Shown: positions 41,741 to 50,830 of the stretch, piece after piece
Layout of the letters: every line of letters starts with the position of its first letter
Numbering within the stretch: the first letter of the stretch is position 1
Source of the DNA: Candidatus Limnocylindria bacterium
Lineage (GTDB): Bacteria > Chloroflexota > Limnocylindria > P2-11E
Assembly: GCA_036523395.1 (NCBI GenBank)
Contig: DATDEH010000046.1
Location: 1 to 64,000, forward strand
Reading direction: 5' to 3'
DNA length: 64,000 nucleotides
The notes under the pieces: model-generated
Told to the model about the DNA's origin: nothing
What the model saw: the letters and a program-made list of their open reading frames with translations, nothing else
The model's database searches: none
Made by a program: the position numbers and the translations under genes

Positions 41741-44371
41741 CTAACGGCCATGACACTTCTTGAATTTCTTCCCTGATCCGCACCAGCAGGGATCATTTCG
41801 CCCCAGCTTCTTTCCCGAGCTCGTGGTCGGCGTGTGTTCGTCTCTGTTGGTCCGCAAATCAGCACGTCCCGTGGCCGTCGTTCCGTTCCCTGATGTGGAC
41901 GTCTGCTGTGGCGCAGCCCCCTGTTGCTGCTCCTCTTGCTCGGCTTGTTCGGCGGTACGGACCGAGACGCGCAGGATCGTCTGCGCGACACCCGTTGCGA
42001 CACGCGCCTGCATCTGCTCGAAGTAGTCGTGCGCCTCGTGCTTGTAAGCGACAAGCGGGTCCTGCTGGCCGTAGCCACGGAGGTAGATCCCTTCGCGGAG
42101 CTCCTCCATAGCGGTGAGGTGCTCGATCCAGTGCGTGTCGATCGTGCGGAGCATCACCCAGCGCTCCACGGCACGCATGACCGGCGTCGACTCGCCATCC
42201 GCCTCGACGTTCCCGAGCTCCGCTTCCTTCGCCTCGTAGACGTCGTCGACGAGGTTCTCGACCGTCTCGCGCAGCTCCTCGAGATTCGCCGGTTCACCGA
42301 ACTCTGATGCCGCGACCTCGCGGCCAAGAAGGGCACCGAGCGCCAGGGCGAGCTTCTCGCGATCCCAGTCCTCGGGATCGGGCGACGCCGCCTCGGCCTC
42401 GACGATGTTGGAAGCCTCGTCGTGCAGGAAGTCGAGGACGGTCTCGCGCACGTCGCCCTTCTCCAGGATCTTGCGGCGGTCCTTGTAGATCTCGTTGCGC
42501 TGGTTGTTCAGGACGTCGTCGAACTCGAGCGCGCGCTTGCGCATGTCGAAGTTGCGCGTCTCGACCTTGATCTGCGCCTGCGTGATCGCGCCCGTGACCA
42601 TCCGGGACTCGATGGGCGCCTCGTCGTTCATACCCATCTTTCCCAGCAGCCCGGCGACGCCCTCCGACGCGAAGATGCGGATCAGGTCGTCCTCGAGCGA
42701 GTTGAAGAAGCGCGTCGTTCCCGGATCGCCCTGCCGGCCGGCGCGGCCCCGAAGCTGGTTGTCGATACGGCGCGCCTCGTGCCGCTCCGTCCCGATGACG
42801 TGCAGACCCCCGCGGTCGACGACGCCGGGGCCGAGGAGGATGTCGACACCGCGGCCGGCCATGTTCGTGGAGAGCGTGACCGCGCCCTCCTGACCGGCGT
42901 CGGCGATGATCAGGGCCTCGCGCTCGTGGTTCTTCGCGTTGAGGACCTCGTGCTTGATGCCATGCCGGCGCAGCTCGTCGGACAGCCGCTGGCTCTTGTC
43001 GACCGAGGTCGTGCCGATGAGCACAGGCTGGCCGCGCTGGTTGCGCTCCTTCACGTCCTTGATGACCGCGTTCCATTTCCCCTGCTCGGTCGCGTAAACC
43101 AGATCCGGGTCGTCCTTTCGGATCATCGGCCGGTGCGTCGGGATCTGCGTGACCTCCAGCTTGTAGACCTTGAAGAGCTCCTCGGCCTCGGTCGCCGCGG
43201 TACCGGTCATGCCGGCGAGCTTCTCGTACATGCGGAAGTAGTTCTGGATCGTGATCGTCGCGAAGGTGCGCGTCTCCCGCTGGATCTTGACGCCTTCCTT
43301 CGCCTCGACCGCCTGATGCAGGCCGTCGCTCCACCTGCGACCGGGCATGAGGCGTCCGGTGAACTCGTCGACGATGACGACCTCGCCGTCCTTGACGACG
43401 TACTCCTTGTCCTTCCGGTACATCGACACGGCCTTCACGGCGTTGTCGAGGAAATGCACCGCGGAGACGTCGCCCTCGTACATGTTCTGCAGTCCGAGCA
43501 TCTTCTCGGCTTTCGCGATGCCGTCCTCGGTCAGCGATACGGCGTGGTGCTTCTCCTCGACGATGTAGTCCTTGTCCGGCTGCAGCTTCTTCGCGACCGA
43601 CGCGAAGCGGTAGTACTGCTCGGAGACGTCCTCGGCGGGCGAGCTGATGATGAGCGGTGTGCGCGCCTCGTCGATGAGGATCGAGTCGGCCTCGTCGACG
43701 ATCGCGTAGTAGAGATCGCGCTGCACCATCCGCGCGAGGTCGTCGACCATGTTGTCGCGGAGATAGTCGAACCCGAACTCGCTGTTCTGGCCGTAGGTGA
43801 TGTCGGCTAGGTATGCCTCACGCCGGGTGACGTCGCGCCAGTGGCGGTGGCGCTCGTCGACCGCCTCGAGCACGACACTGGGGTCGTAGATCGCGGACTT
43901 CTCGTGGGCGATGTACGCCACGCTCAGGCCGAGGAGGTGGTAGATCGGCGCCATCCAGCCGGCACCGGTCTTGGCGAGGTAGTCGTTCGTCGTGACGAGG
44001 TGCGCGCCCCTACCCGCGAGCGCGTTGAGATACAGGGCCGCGGAGGCGACAAGCGTCTTGCCCTCGCCCGTCTTCATCTCCGCGATGTGGCCCTTGTGCA
44101 GCGCCATCGCGCCCATGAGCTGGACGTCGAAGGGGCGCTGGCCGATCGTCCGTTGCGCCGCTTCGCGCACCGCGGCGAACGCCTCCGGCAGGACGTCGTC
44201 CAGCGTGTCGCCCTTCGCAAGGCGGTCGCGAAAATCCGACGTTCGCTTACGCAGCGCGTCGTCGGTCAGGGCCTTCGTTCCGGCTTCGAGCGCGTTGACC
44301 CTCTCGACGACCTTCTTCAGTCGTCGGAGCTCACCCTCGTTGGAATCGAAGATCCGGGTTAGAACGCTCAA
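41741..44371 (-). CDS. secA: SecA preprotein translocase ATPase
   Basis: 876 residues with TTG start. HIAEMKTGEGKTLVASAALYLNAL (Walker A), then VDEADSILIDEARTPLIIS (DEAD-type Walker B), VLIGTTSVDKSQ and MAGRGVDILLG of motor domain 2, and QGDPGTTRFFNSLEDDLIRIF. The C-terminal SEC-C zinc motif GRNDPCWCGSGKKFKKCHGR is intact. Length normal. The 165 bp between it and the lgt pair (41576-41740) show no gene or clear signal. Confidence 0.98.
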   Translation of the reverse strand: MSVLTRIFDSNEGELRRLKKVVERVNALEAGTKALTDDALRKRTSDFRDRLAKGDTLDDVLPEAFAAVREAAQRTIGQRPFDVQLMGAMALHKGHIAEMKTGEGKTLVASAALYLNALAGRGAHLVTTNDYLAKTGAGWMAPIYHLLGLSVAYIAHEKSAIYDPSVVLEAVDERHRHWRDVTRREAYLADITYGQNSEFGFDYLRDNMVDDLARMVQRDLYYAIVDEADSILIDEARTPLIISSPAEDVSEQYYRFASVAKKLQPDKDYIVEEKHHAVSLTEDGIAKAEKMLGLQNMYEGDVSAVHFLDNAVKAVSMYRKDKEYVVKDGEVVIVDEFTGRLMPGRRWSDGLHQAVEAKEGVKIQRETRTFATITIQNYFRMYEKLAGMTGTAATEAEELFKVYKLEVTQIPTHRPMIRKDDPDLVYATEQGKWNAVIKDVKERNQRGQPVLIGTTSVDKSQRLSDELRRHGIKHEVLNAKNHEREALIIADAGQEGAVTLSTNMAGRGVDILLGPGVVDRGGLHVIGTERHEARRIDNQLRGRAGRQGDPGTTRFFNSLEDDLIRIFASEGVAGLLGKMGMNDEAPIESRMVTGAITQAQIKVETRNFDMRKRALEFDDVLNNQRNEIYKDRRKILEKGDVRETVLDFLHDEASNIVEAEAASPDPEDWDREKLALALGALLGREVAASEFGEPANLEELRETVENLVDDVYEAKEAELGNVEADGESTPVMRAVERWVMLRTIDTHWIEHLTAMEELREGIYLRGYGQQDPLVAYKHEAHDYFEQMQARVATGVAQTILRVSVRTAEQAEQEEQQQGAAPQQTSTSGNGTTATGRADLRTNRDEHTPTTSSGKKLGRNDPCWCGSGKKFKKCHGR

Positions 44372-44380
44372 ACTTCGATG

Positions 44381-45370
44381 CTAGGTCACCGGCAGCGGCA
44401 TCTGCGACCCGGGCGGATTGAAGAGCGCTCCGACTGACTCGCCCTCGTGGATCCGCCTGATCGCCTCAGCGAACAGAGACGCCACGGTGAGGACGCGCAC
44501 CCTGTCGTTATTGCGCACCGACGGTGGCATCGGACAGGTGTCCGTGGTGATGAGCTCGACGATGCCGCTCGCGGTCAGACGCTCCGCGGCGTTGTCGCTG
44601 AACACGCCGTGCGTGCACGCGGCCCAGATCTCGTTGACGCCGCGCTCCTGCAGGACCTTGATGGTATTGAGCATCGTCGTGCCGCGATCGATCTCGTCAT
44701 CGATGACGATCGCGCGCTTGCGGTCGATGTCGCCGATCACGCCGACGATCTCGCTCCGGCCGCTGTTGTCTCGGTGGGTCTTCTGCATGAACACGAGCGG
44801 GATACCCAGCATCTCGCCGATGCGCCGCGCCTGGTTCGCGTAGCCAAGGTCCGGCACGATGAGCACGCACTGGTCGGGCGCGGGTTCGACGATCGTTCGC
44901 AGGTATTCGACCAGGAGATTGCGCGCGGACAGCTCGTCACCGGGGATGCTGAAGAAGCCCTGGATCTGCATCTGGTGCATGTCCATGGTGAGAAAGCGAT
45001 TCGCGCCGGCGACCGCGATGAGGTCGGCGAGGAGGCGCGCCGTGATCGGCACGCGGGGCTGGTCCTTTTTGTCACTGCGGCCGTAGGCGTAGTACGGCAT
45101 GACGGCGGTGATGCGTCCGGCCGACGCGCGCTTGAACGCGTCGAGCATGATGAGGAGCTCCATGATCGCGTCGCTGACCGACGTGCCGGTGAGCGACTGA
45201 ACGACGAAGACGTCGTGCTCGCGCACGTTCTCGTTGACCTTCACGAAGATGTTGTCGTTCGCGAACTTGAAGACCTCGGCGGCGCCGAGCGGGATCTCCA
45301 GGGCACGACAGATGTCGCGCGCGAAGGTGGGATGAGCGTTGCCGGTGTAGACGGACAGGCCCCCGTACAC
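44381..45370 (-). CDS. prs: Ribose-phosphate pyrophosphokinase
   Basis: 329 residues, GTG start after AGGGGA. FANDNIFVKVNENVREHDVFVVQS, then YYAYGRSDKKDQPRVPITARLLADLIAVAG with the flexible-loop RxD motif, and IVIDDEIDRGTTM, the PRPP-binding loop. Makes PRPP from ribose 5-phosphate and ATP for nucleotide, His and Trp synthesis. Nine bp upstream of secA on the same strand. Confidence 0.96.
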   Translation of the reverse strand: MYGGLSVYTGNAHPTFARDICRALEIPLGAAEVFKFANDNIFVKVNENVREHDVFVVQSLTGTSVSDAIMELLIMLDAFKRASAGRITAVMPYYAYGRSDKKDQPRVPITARLLADLIAVAGANRFLTMDMHQMQIQGFFSIPGDELSARNLLVEYLRTIVEPAPDQCVLIVPDLGYANQARRIGEMLGIPLVFMQKTHRDNSGRSEIVGVIGDIDRKRAIVIDDEIDRGTTMLNTIKVLQERGVNEIWAACTHGVFSDNAAERLTASGIVELITTDTCPMPPSVRNNDRVRVLTVASLFAEAIRRIHEGESVGALFNPPGSQMPLPVT

Positions 45371-45390
45371 GGCTCCCCTCCCGCTTGGTG

Positions 45391-45413
45391 GTTAGCAGGA
45401 GCGCCCCCTGCAA
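45391..45413. repeat. Degenerate copy of the interspersed hairpin repeat
   Basis: GTTAGCAGG, then AGCGCC, then CCCTGCAAC keeps the ends of the repeat stem seen at 25601, 30016 and 56623 but has a shortened and mutated centre. Sits between divergent prs and the small membrane protein gene. Confidence 0.4.
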
Positions 45414-45442
45414 CGAAAGTATACGGACGATACCCTCCCCTC

Positions 45443-45610
45443 GTGAGCGCTGCGACGGGCCACCGCATCCGCTGGATACTCGTCTGCGTGCTCGTCGCGG
45501 CATGGTTCGTCGCGCTCGCGCTGAGCATCGCCGGGAACCTCGTGCATCTCCTGCTGCTTGGCTCGATCGGGATCCTTGTCTACGAGCTCCTCGTGGAGGA
45601 CGCGGCCTGA
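45443..45610 (+). CDS. Small DUF5670/lmo0937-like membrane protein
   Basis: 55 residues, GTG start at 45443. IRWILVCVLVAAWFVALALSIAGNLVHLLLLGSIGILVYELLV is a TM hairpin with the short I-G-N-L-V-H-L-L-L turn of lmo0937-type proteins. No ribosome site is obvious; the transcript may be leaderless. Divergent from prs. Function unknown. Confidence 0.65.
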   Translation: MSAATGHRIRWILVCVLVAAWFVALALSIAGNLVHLLLLGSIGILVYELLVEDAA

Positions 45611-45620
45611 CCGAGCCTGT

Positions 45621-46385
45621 CTAGCGGGCGGCGTGCACCCTCTCGCCCACCAGGAATCGCTCGTGGGGCAGCGAAGCGGCGTCGATCATCGCCGCGGTCT
45701 TGTCGAGCGGCGAGAGCGGCCCATGCGTGTCCGACCCGACCGAGAATCGCGCCCCCATCCGTTTCGCACGCTCGAGGAACTGGCGGTGCGGGACGCCGTA
45801 CGCCTCGTTGACCTCGATCGCCACGTCGGCGTCGACGCAGAGCTGGATGAGGCGCTCCTGCCACTCCGCGGGATAGGCGCGCTCCGGGTCGCCGAGGGCC
45901 GCGAGCGGCGACATCGTGCCGTGGCCGAGGATGTCGATCCCATCGCGCTCGAAGCCTTCGCGCACCACCTCGAGCATGCGTTCGCGGATGCGGCCGGCGA
46001 GCGCACTGTCGCCGAAGCGCTCGCGCTCCGAGAATGACGCGAGCTTCCCTTTGAGGAAGGCCCCCGCTTCATCGAACGGGATGCGCACGCCGTCGACCTC
46101 GAGCTGGTGCAGCGCACCGATCATGTAGTGGACCGACGCGCGCGTCGTCGCGCGGAGCGGCGGCGCGACGCCGAGATCGTATTCGAGGCCGACGCGCAGT
46201 CCGAGACGCGCGGCGTCGTCGAGATAGCGGAGCACATCGTCGTCGTCACGCATCTTCCCCGGCCATGGGAAGTGGTCGGATATGCCGTGCGGGCGCACGG
46301 ACACCGTGCTCGCGCGCTCCGCCAGCGAGACCGTGCCGTCGGAGCGCTCGGTGTGGATGTGGTGGTCGAACAGCTTGAGCGTCAA
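45621..46385 (-). CDS. PHP-domain phosphoesterase (histidinol-phosphatase-like)
   Basis: 254 residues from TTG 46385, which overlaps the upstream stop as TTGA. Metal motifs FDHHIHTERSDGTVSLAE, GISDHFPW, GLEYDL, IGALHQLEV, GHGT and SVGSDTH follow the PHP order. The conserved His/Asp ligands all appear to be present. Known members hydrolyse phosphate esters or nucleic acids. Last gene of the comF-GT-C-hypothetical run. Confidence 0.85.
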   Translation of the reverse strand: MTLKLFDHHIHTERSDGTVSLAERASTVSVRPHGISDHFPWPGKMRDDDDVLRYLDDAARLGLRVGLEYDLGVAPPLRATTRASVHYMIGALHQLEVDGVRIPFDEAGAFLKGKLASFSERERFGDSALAGRIRERMLEVVREGFERDGIDILGHGTMSPLAALGDPERAYPAEWQERLIQLCVDADVAIEVNEAYGVPHRQFLERAKRMGARFSVGSDTHGPLSPLDKTAAMIDAASLPHERFLVGERVHAAR

Positions 46386-47488
46386 GGCTCGGGGTGGCCG
46401 GCCCACGCGGCCTCGACGAGCGTCCAGAGCACGCCCGACACGAGGGTATGGCCGCCGAGCAGCAGCGGGAATGGCGCGCCCCGCGCGGCAGCGGTGAACT
46501 CGCGCAGCTCGCCCCGGGCGAGTGACTCCGCGCGGAAGAGGTCCGACGCGAACCGGTCCTGAGCGGAAGGCTGCCAGCCTAGGTGCGCGAACAGCACTCG
46601 CGTGTCGAAGAGCATCCCGTCACCGAGCTCACCCAGACGCGCGAAGAACGCCTCCGGTCCGATCTCGCGATAGAGGAAGCCGAGCGCGGTGCGCGCCTCG
46701 CCCGAGGTGTCGCGTGCAGCGGCCTGCATGCCCCGCTCCTCGGCAAGCATGCGCACACGGCAGGCGGTCTGCGACTCGAGATACGACCACACCGGCGCAC
46801 CCACACGACCCGCGACGATGAGCTCGCGCTCCGGTGTCGTCACCAGCCGCATAAGGGAGTCGATCCGCGCCCCGAGCTCGCTGTCCCACGTGTCGAGCGC
46901 CTGCAGCTGCGGCGGGCATGCGGGGTGTCGCTTCAGGACGGCGGCATCGGCGGGGGTATCGACATCGAGCAGCGTCGCCGCGGAGCGTTCCAGCTGACGT
47001 GATGAGAGGCCACCCTGCTGGTGCAGCCGGCGCGGCAGAGGATTGTCGGTCGCCGGCAGATCGATGACGGTCAGCGCGGACGCCGGCGTGAACGCGACGA
47101 GATCCGCGGAGTAGTAATTGTTCGAGAGGACCAGCGCCTCGCCGGCGTCGATCTCCTCGCGCAGCCGCGTGAGCTCCGCAGCGCTCATGAGCGCGCCGGC
47201 GCCCGCGCCGATCGTCGCCATCCGCTCCAGAGCGCGTGCGCGAGACAGCCCGAGGAGCTCTTCACCGAAATGGAACGGATCGGCGCGCGGTGGAACGACG
47301 GCCGCACCCGCGCGTCCGAAGGCGGCGCGCGCCTCGGCATCGGCGGTCACCGCGAGGAGCGGCGCGAAGCCCGCGTCGCCCGCGCGCGTCAGGACCACGG
47401 CGCCGATCGCGATCTTGATCGAATCGAGCCGCTGCTCGATCTCCGATGTGCCGCCGCGGCCGAAGAAGACGATGAACGCCGTCGTCAC
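46382..47488 (-). CDS. Conserved hypothetical protein, possible nucleotidyltransferase-like fold
   Basis: 368 residues, GTG start overlapping the upstream stop (GTGA). FIVFFGRGGTSEIEQRLDSIKIAIGAVVLTRA, VLSNNYYSADLVAF, DNPLPRRLHQQGGLSSRQLERSAATLLDVDTPADAAVLKRHP and LLLGGHTLVSGVLWTLVEAAW are distinctive blocks. LDVDTPAD resembles the loop of MobA/CofC-type GT-A folds, but I cannot confirm the family. No TM segments. The closely coupled neighbours suggest a link to the GT-C membrane protein or PHP enzyme. Confidence 0.6.
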   Translation of the reverse strand: MTTAFIVFFGRGGTSEIEQRLDSIKIAIGAVVLTRAGDAGFAPLLAVTADAEARAAFGRAGAAVVPPRADPFHFGEELLGLSRARALERMATIGAGAGALMSAAELTRLREEIDAGEALVLSNNYYSADLVAFTPASALTVIDLPATDNPLPRRLHQQGGLSSRQLERSAATLLDVDTPADAAVLKRHPACPPQLQALDTWDSELGARIDSLMRLVTTPERELIVAGRVGAPVWSYLESQTACRVRMLAEERGMQAAARDTSGEARTALGFLYREIGPEAFFARLGELGDGMLFDTRVLFAHLGWQPSAQDRFASDLFRAESLARGELREFTAAARGAPFPLLLGGHTLVSGVLWTLVEAAWAGHPEP

Positions 47489-48936
47489 CGACGGGACGGT
47501 AACACCGACTCCACCCGCAGCAGGAAGAGCAGGGCAAGAGCGCTGAGTCCGGCCGCGACGATCACCTTCACGCCGCCCTCGGGCACGCTGCGCAGGACGA
47601 AGAGCCACTGCGGATCGCTCCAGTCCAGCAGGCGCGCCGGGTCGACGTTGATGTTCGTCGGGTGCAGATCCCAGGTGTTCTGGTCGTACACGAACGCCGC
47701 GGCCTGAAAGATGATCAGCGACCACGCAGCGCAGATCCAGAACACGATGCGCGCGGGCCAACGCGCGAGGAGACCGTGTCCGATCCCCCACGCGATCAAC
47801 AGGAACAATACGGGTGCGAGATCGTCGAGGAAGCGCGGACCGAACACCCGCCCACCCCACCACTCCGCGTAGGTCGAGTACAGGATGGCCGTCGCGGCCC
47901 AGGCGTACGCGAGGGAGAGCAGCCGCAGCTCGAGGCGATCGCGACCGGGCTTGAGCAGCGCGATCGTCGCGAACGCGAAGAGGATGAACGGCTCGTATAC
48001 GAAAAGTCCGCGGCTCGGCGAGAGCAGGATCCCGTACAACCCGATGAGCGGTGACGTATCGAATGGTTTGGTGCCGTAGCCTTGTTCGAGCGGGTTGCCG
48101 AACGCATAGGCGTTGTACACGAGGAGCGGGACCACGCCGATCGCCGCGCCGATGACCGCGACGACGGTCGCTCGGATGCGCGCGGCCGGGACGAAAGGGA
48201 CGAGCATCGCCGTCGTCTGCCGGACGACGCTGCCAAGGCCAAGCGCCACGCCTGCGGCGAACTCGCGCCAGAGCGCGACCGGTCGCGCCAGGAATACGAG
48301 CCACAGCGCGATCGCGACGGCGAGGTGCACGCCGGCGTGCTGCCAGAGCGCCTGCGACGCGATGGTGCGCACGCTGGTTCCGAAGAAATAGAGCAGCACG
48401 AGCGCGAGCGACCAGCGCTCGCTCGCGAATCGACGCATCACCGCCCACAGGAACAGCGCCGCGATCACCTCGACCGCGGCGGCGGCGACATGACCAACGC
48501 GCACGAGGAGCCCGAGGTTCAGCGGATCCGCACCAGCGAGGACGAACGGCAGGAAGAACGGGAACGCGAGGAACGCGATGCCCGGCGGGAAGATCGAACA
48601 CACACGGTCGTTCGGCCCAGGCGCCGGCGGTCCACCCGGGCTGCGCGCCGTCCCGGGCGCCTCGGTCGCGGTGGACGCCCCGCACGCGCGGAAGAAGTAC
48701 GCCTCGGAGTCGAGCTTGTTGCTGGCCGCCGCCGATGGGTCAAGGGGTGGTCTGCGTTCCGCGGGCCGGAACACGAACTCGTCGTAGTCGAGGTCGCCTT
48801 CCTGCACGACGGTCCACGCGAACAGCGCGTTCGGCAGGACATCGGGAGACCAGATGTCGTTCAGATTCGCGAAGGCGAGGACGAATAGGAGCAAAGCGCG
48901 CATTTGCCACCGCGCGACGCCGACGCGCTCGTTCAT
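47485..48936 (-). CDS. Polytopic GT-C-like membrane glycosyltransferase
   Basis: 483 residues with about 10-12 TM helices. A large first external loop follows TM1 and starts FANLNDIWSPDVLPNALFAW, containing acidic residues (VQEGDLDYDEF) as in PMT/GT39-type and related GT-C enzymes. Later loops include QALWQHAGVHLAVAIALW and YAEWWGGRVFGPRFLDDLAPVLFLLIAWG. Donor and acceptor cannot be assigned. Starts at ATG 48936, overlapping the comF stop. Confidence 0.7.
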   Translation of the reverse strand: MNERVGVARWQMRALLLFVLAFANLNDIWSPDVLPNALFAWTVVQEGDLDYDEFVFRPAERRPPLDPSAAASNKLDSEAYFFRACGASTATEAPGTARSPGGPPAPGPNDRVCSIFPPGIAFLAFPFFLPFVLAGADPLNLGLLVRVGHVAAAAVEVIAALFLWAVMRRFASERWSLALVLLYFFGTSVRTIASQALWQHAGVHLAVAIALWLVFLARPVALWREFAAGVALGLGSVVRQTTAMLVPFVPAARIRATVVAVIGAAIGVVPLLVYNAYAFGNPLEQGYGTKPFDTSPLIGLYGILLSPSRGLFVYEPFILFAFATIALLKPGRDRLELRLLSLAYAWAATAILYSTYAEWWGGRVFGPRFLDDLAPVLFLLIAWGIGHGLLARWPARIVFWICAAWSLIIFQAAAFVYDQNTWDLHPTNINVDPARLLDWSDPQWLFVLRSVPEGGVKVIVAAGLSALALLFLLRVESVLPSRR

Positions 48937-49553
48937 GCGTCGAGCGCTACGACGTAGGGCCGCACGACGCGGGCGCCCGCCGCGCGCAGCGCACCCGTCG
49001 CGGCGGCGAGTGTCGCGCCGGTCGTCGCGACGTCGTCGACCAGCGCGACGCGCGCACCGCGGAGCGCACCGGCCTCGGCGACGTACGCGCCGCGCAGGTT
49101 CTCGGCGCGCTGGGCACGGTCGAGCGAGATCTGCGGCACTGCGGGGCGGATTCTGCGGAGCGGCACCCGCAGCGGTAAAGCGATGCGCCTCGCGACGACG
49201 TCCGCGAGCAGCCAGGCCTGGTCGTAGCCGCGCGAGCGCGCGCGGTCGCGGTGGAGCACGGCCGGCACGACGACGTCGATCGCGACGCCGGTCGCGAGAT
49301 CGCTGGCGACGCATGCCGCGACCAGCTCGCCGAGCTCGTTCGCAAGCGCGCGCTCACCGCGGTACTTGAAGCGGTGGATGGCCTCGCGCAGCGCGCCGCC
49401 GTACGTGCCTGCGGCGCTGACGCGGCCCTGGCGGACAGGCTCGCAGAGCTCGCGGCAGGCGAGGCACAGCCAGCTGCCGGCCGCGCCGCACCCGGCGCAC
49501 CGCGCTGCGAGCAGTAGGTCGAGCGCGGCGTCCGCAGCCGCTTTGGAGATCAC
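48933..49553 (-). CDS. comF: ComF-family phosphoribosyltransferase
   Basis: 206 residues. N-terminal zinc ribbon CAGCGAAGSWLCLACRELC, then HRFKYRGERALANELGEL, and VALVDDVATTGATL, the PRPP-binding loop of type I phosphoribosyltransferases. ComF proteins act in DNA uptake. ATGA-type overlaps with both neighbours. Confidence 0.92.
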   Translation of the reverse strand: MISKAAADAALDLLLAARCAGCGAAGSWLCLACRELCEPVRQGRVSAAGTYGGALREAIHRFKYRGERALANELGELVAACVASDLATGVAIDVVVPAVLHRDRARSRGYDQAWLLADVVARRIALPLRVPLRRIRPAVPQISLDRAQRAENLRGAYVAEAGALRGARVALVDDVATTGATLAAATGALRAAGARVVRPYVVALDA

Positions 49554-49846
49554 GCGGGCTCGAAGACGAGTTCGTCGCCGACTTGCGTGCGTGTCTCGGA
49601 CGCGGTGCCGGCGGGCAGCTCGATGACCTCCGCGGCGCCCCGCGCAACGATCGCGGGTCGCCAGGGACCGATACGCTCGGCGACGCGCACGACGCGGCCG
49701 TCGCGGTCGACGAACACGGCATCGATCGCGAAGCGCATGAAGAACATGGTGATCGAGGATGTCTTGGTGATCCGGAGGCCCTCGCCCGCCTTGAGGCTAG
49801 ACCGCGGGAGGAGTCCAAGTCCGCGCGAGAGGAACGAATCGGCCAC
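49550..49846 (-). CDS. DUF192 protein; 5' extension lacks a start codon
   Basis: 98 residues from GTG 49846. The DUF192 core is LKAGEGLRITKTSSITMFFMRFAIDAVFVDRDGRVVRV. Family members start earlier, and the 22 codons upstream (RASRLRVRNTTKGTVLASDCG) clearly continue the fold, but they contain no ATG, GTG or TTG. They run directly back to the TAG stop of tadC in the same frame. The true start is unresolved: non-canonical initiation, read-through of the TAG, or a lost start codon. Product role unknown. Confidence 0.75.
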   Translation of the reverse strand: MADSFLSRGLGLLPRSSLKAGEGLRITKTSSITMFFMRFAIDAVFVDRDGRVVRVAERIGPWRPAIVARGAAEVIELPAGTASETRTQVGDELVFEPA

Positions 49847-49912
49847 ACCGCAGTCCGAGGCGAGGACGGTTCCCTTGGTGGTGTTCCGGACGCGGAGGCG
49901 CGAGGCTCGGAC

Positions 49913-50827
49913 CTAGATCTGCGAGCAGGACGACATCGCGGACAGGGCGGCCGGCGCCAAGATGACGATGAACAGCGACGGGAAGATACAGCCGACCGTG
50001 GGGAGCATGATCAGGATCGGGGCGCGCGCGGCCTTCTGCTCGGCGCGCTGGCGCCGGTCCTGACGCATCTGCTCGGACTGGATCCGCAGCACCTTCGACA
50101 TCGAAACACCGAGCTGGTCGGCCTGGATGATGGCGGAGATGAAGTTCTGGAGCGCCTTCACCTCGACGCGCTCGTTGATGCCGCGCAGCGCTTCCTGACG
50201 TGACTTACCGACCCGCTGCTCGCCGGAGGCACGCTTGAACTCCTCGGTGAGCGGACCCTTCATCTTCTCGGTGACCTTGACAAGGGCTGCGTCGAAGCCG
50301 AGACCGGCCTCGACCGAGATCGTGAGCAGGTCGAGCGCATCCGGGAGCTGCTCGACGATGGCGTTCGCACGGCTACCGGCGCGGCTCGACAGGTAGAAGT
50401 CAGGGAGCAGGAATCCGAGGACGATGCCGACGACGAGCCCGATGAGCGTCTGCAGCGGATCGCCCGTGATGGCGTTCACCAGGCCAGAGGCGAGAACGCC
50501 AACGACGATCGACGCGAAGCCCTTCACGCCGAGGAAGAACTCTGTGCTCGTGGTCTCCATGCCCGCTCGCTTCAGGCGAAGCGAGAGGCTGCGGACGGTG
50601 TTCTGCGGATAGAAGCGGCCGACCAGACCGGCGAAGCCATCGATGATCGGCTTCAGCATCCGCTCTGAGAGCGGGCGCTGCAGCTCGAGTTCCTCGAGGG
50701 TGCGCGGGCGTACCGCGATCTGCTGCAGACGCGCCCGCACCGGGTCGAGCTGGGCTCCGATGATCATCGAAACGAAGACCACCAGGATCCCGAAGAACAT
50801 GAGCCCGGCGAAGACGAGAGGTTCCAC
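49913..50827 (-). CDS. tadC: Tad pilus assembly protein TadC
   Basis: 304 residues. T2SSF domain: ALDLLTISVEAGLGFDAALVKVTEKMKGPLTEEFKRASGE and RVEVKALQNFISAIIQADQLGVSMSKVLRIQSEQMR, with TM helices at both ends. Inner-membrane platform of the Tad machine, paired with TadB, 3 bp upstream. Stop TAG abuts the DUF192 frame. Confidence 0.93.
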   Translation of the reverse strand: MEPLVFAGLMFFGILVVFVSMIIGAQLDPVRARLQQIAVRPRTLEELELQRPLSERMLKPIIDGFAGLVGRFYPQNTVRSLSLRLKRAGMETTSTEFFLGVKGFASIVVGVLASGLVNAITGDPLQTLIGLVVGIVLGFLLPDFYLSSRAGSRANAIVEQLPDALDLLTISVEAGLGFDAALVKVTEKMKGPLTEEFKRASGEQRVGKSRQEALRGINERVEVKALQNFISAIIQADQLGVSMSKVLRIQSEQMRQDRRQRAEQKAARAPILIMLPTVGCIFPSLFIVILAPAALSAMSSCSQI

Positions 50828-50830
50828 CGC

